5,703 bases of DNA from Desulfurococcales archaeon (GTDB lineage Archaea; Thermoproteota; Thermoprotei_A; Sulfolobales; WANQ01), in the NCBI GenBank assembly GCA_027043985.1, contig JALUDQ010000049.1, positions 1-5,703 of the forward strand, given 5' to 3'. Position numbers and translations under genes: made by a program. The notes beneath the pieces were generated by a model. It had not been told where the DNA came from and did no database searches. It saw nothing but the letters and a program-made list of their open reading frames with translations. Below are positions 5,534 through 5,703 of this stretch, piece after piece. Numbering within the stretch: position 1 is the first letter of the stretch; each line of letters opens with the position of its first letter.

Positions 5534-5611
5534 ATGGATATGTTATTGTGGGTAGTATTATTAGAGGTACTAACTATATTGTTTAGGAAAAATAGTTTTA
5601 GTGGATACTAA
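5534..5611 (+). CDS. Possible leaderless micro-ORF, 25-residue hydrophobic peptide
   Basis: ATG at 5534-5536 opens 25 codons ending in TAA. The peptide starts MDMLLWVVLLEVLTILF, a short hydrophobic segment with one acidic residue, followed by RKN and a polar tail, so it could be a small membrane peptide with the positive end inside. The ATG lies 25-26 nt from the centre of the strong TATA box at 5502-5514, which has an exact BRE on this strand. That is the geometry of leaderless archaeal messages. The ORF fits between two minus-strand genes without overlapping either. A run of 25 codons can arise by chance, and the transcript could instead be non-coding, so this rests mainly on promoter position. 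Confidence 0.3.
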   Translation: MDMLLWVVLLEVLTILFRKNSFSGY

Positions 5612-5624
5612 GTTTTCTATTCCC

Positions 5625-5703
5625 CTACGTTCCAGACCTCTTCTTATATACCACTATTATTGCCGCAGCTAATAGTATAGCAAATATTGTCTCTGGAAGC
5701 GGT
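5625..5703 (-). CDS. C-terminal end of a membrane-anchored, probably secreted protein (N-terminus outside the window)
   Basis: An open frame from the right edge (first full codon at 5702) to TAG at 5625-5627 encodes PLPETIFAILLAAAIIVVYK followed by KRSGT. The layout is a proline-rich motif, a hydrophobic helix of about 14 residues and a short basic tail at the very end. This is the usual C-terminal anchor of archaeal secreted proteins such as surface enzymes or solute-binding proteins, and is similar in layout to sortase or archaeosortase recognition tails. The other two minus-strand frames give less sensible sequence. The function of the main body cannot be told from this fragment. Confidence 0.65.
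   Translation of the reverse strand, partial: PLPETIFAILLAAAIIVVYKKRSGT

Overview
The window looks like chromosomal DNA from a hyperthermophilic archaeon, most likely a crenarchaeote of the Desulfurococcales type. The grounds are archaeal BRE/TATA promoter elements in front of the genes, non-ATG starts (TTG, GTG), heavy use of AGG, ATA and CTA codons, moderate-to-low G+C, and an archaeal-type ATPase with a DUF234-like C-terminus. The genus is a guess; no rRNA or other marker is present.

Layout, left to right. Positions 1-366 (minus) hold most of a SixA-like histidine phosphatase cut by the left edge. Positions 496-2190 (minus) encode a secreted, C-terminally anchored surface protein with two probable CBM9/DOMON-like beta-sandwich domains, about 27 N-glycosylation sequons and a CxCxC cluster. 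Positions 2304-3518 (minus) encode a GT4-type (GT-B fold) glycosyltransferase. A 132-bp divergent promoter region (3519-3650) separates it from a plus-strand ATPase at 3651-5045, which has Walker A/B motifs, a winged-helix region and a PD-(D/E)XK nuclease-like C-terminal domain. This ATPase converges on a small four-helix membrane protein of unknown function (5071-5424, minus). The right end holds a 200-bp spacer with a very strong TATA element and a possible 25-residue leaderless micro-ORF, then the last 25 codons of a minus-strand gene (5625-5703) that end in a C-terminal membrane anchor. Apart from that spacer, no gene-free stretch exceeds about 135 bp.

How the genes may work together: the glycosyltransferase lies just upstream of, and on the same strand as, a sequon-dense surface protein, so a link to cell-surface glycosylation is plausible. 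Each gene appears to have its own promoter, so this is neighbourhood evidence only. The ATPase stands alone in its orientation. Its promoter carries the most striking non-coding structure here: a 38-bp dyad (15 of 19 pairs matching) centred within about two bases of the predicted transcription start, which looks like an operator.

I do not see a complete, recognisably new multi-gene system. The best candidates for something undescribed are the operator-like dyad at 3611-3648 and the hidden leaderless micro-ORF at 5534-5611.
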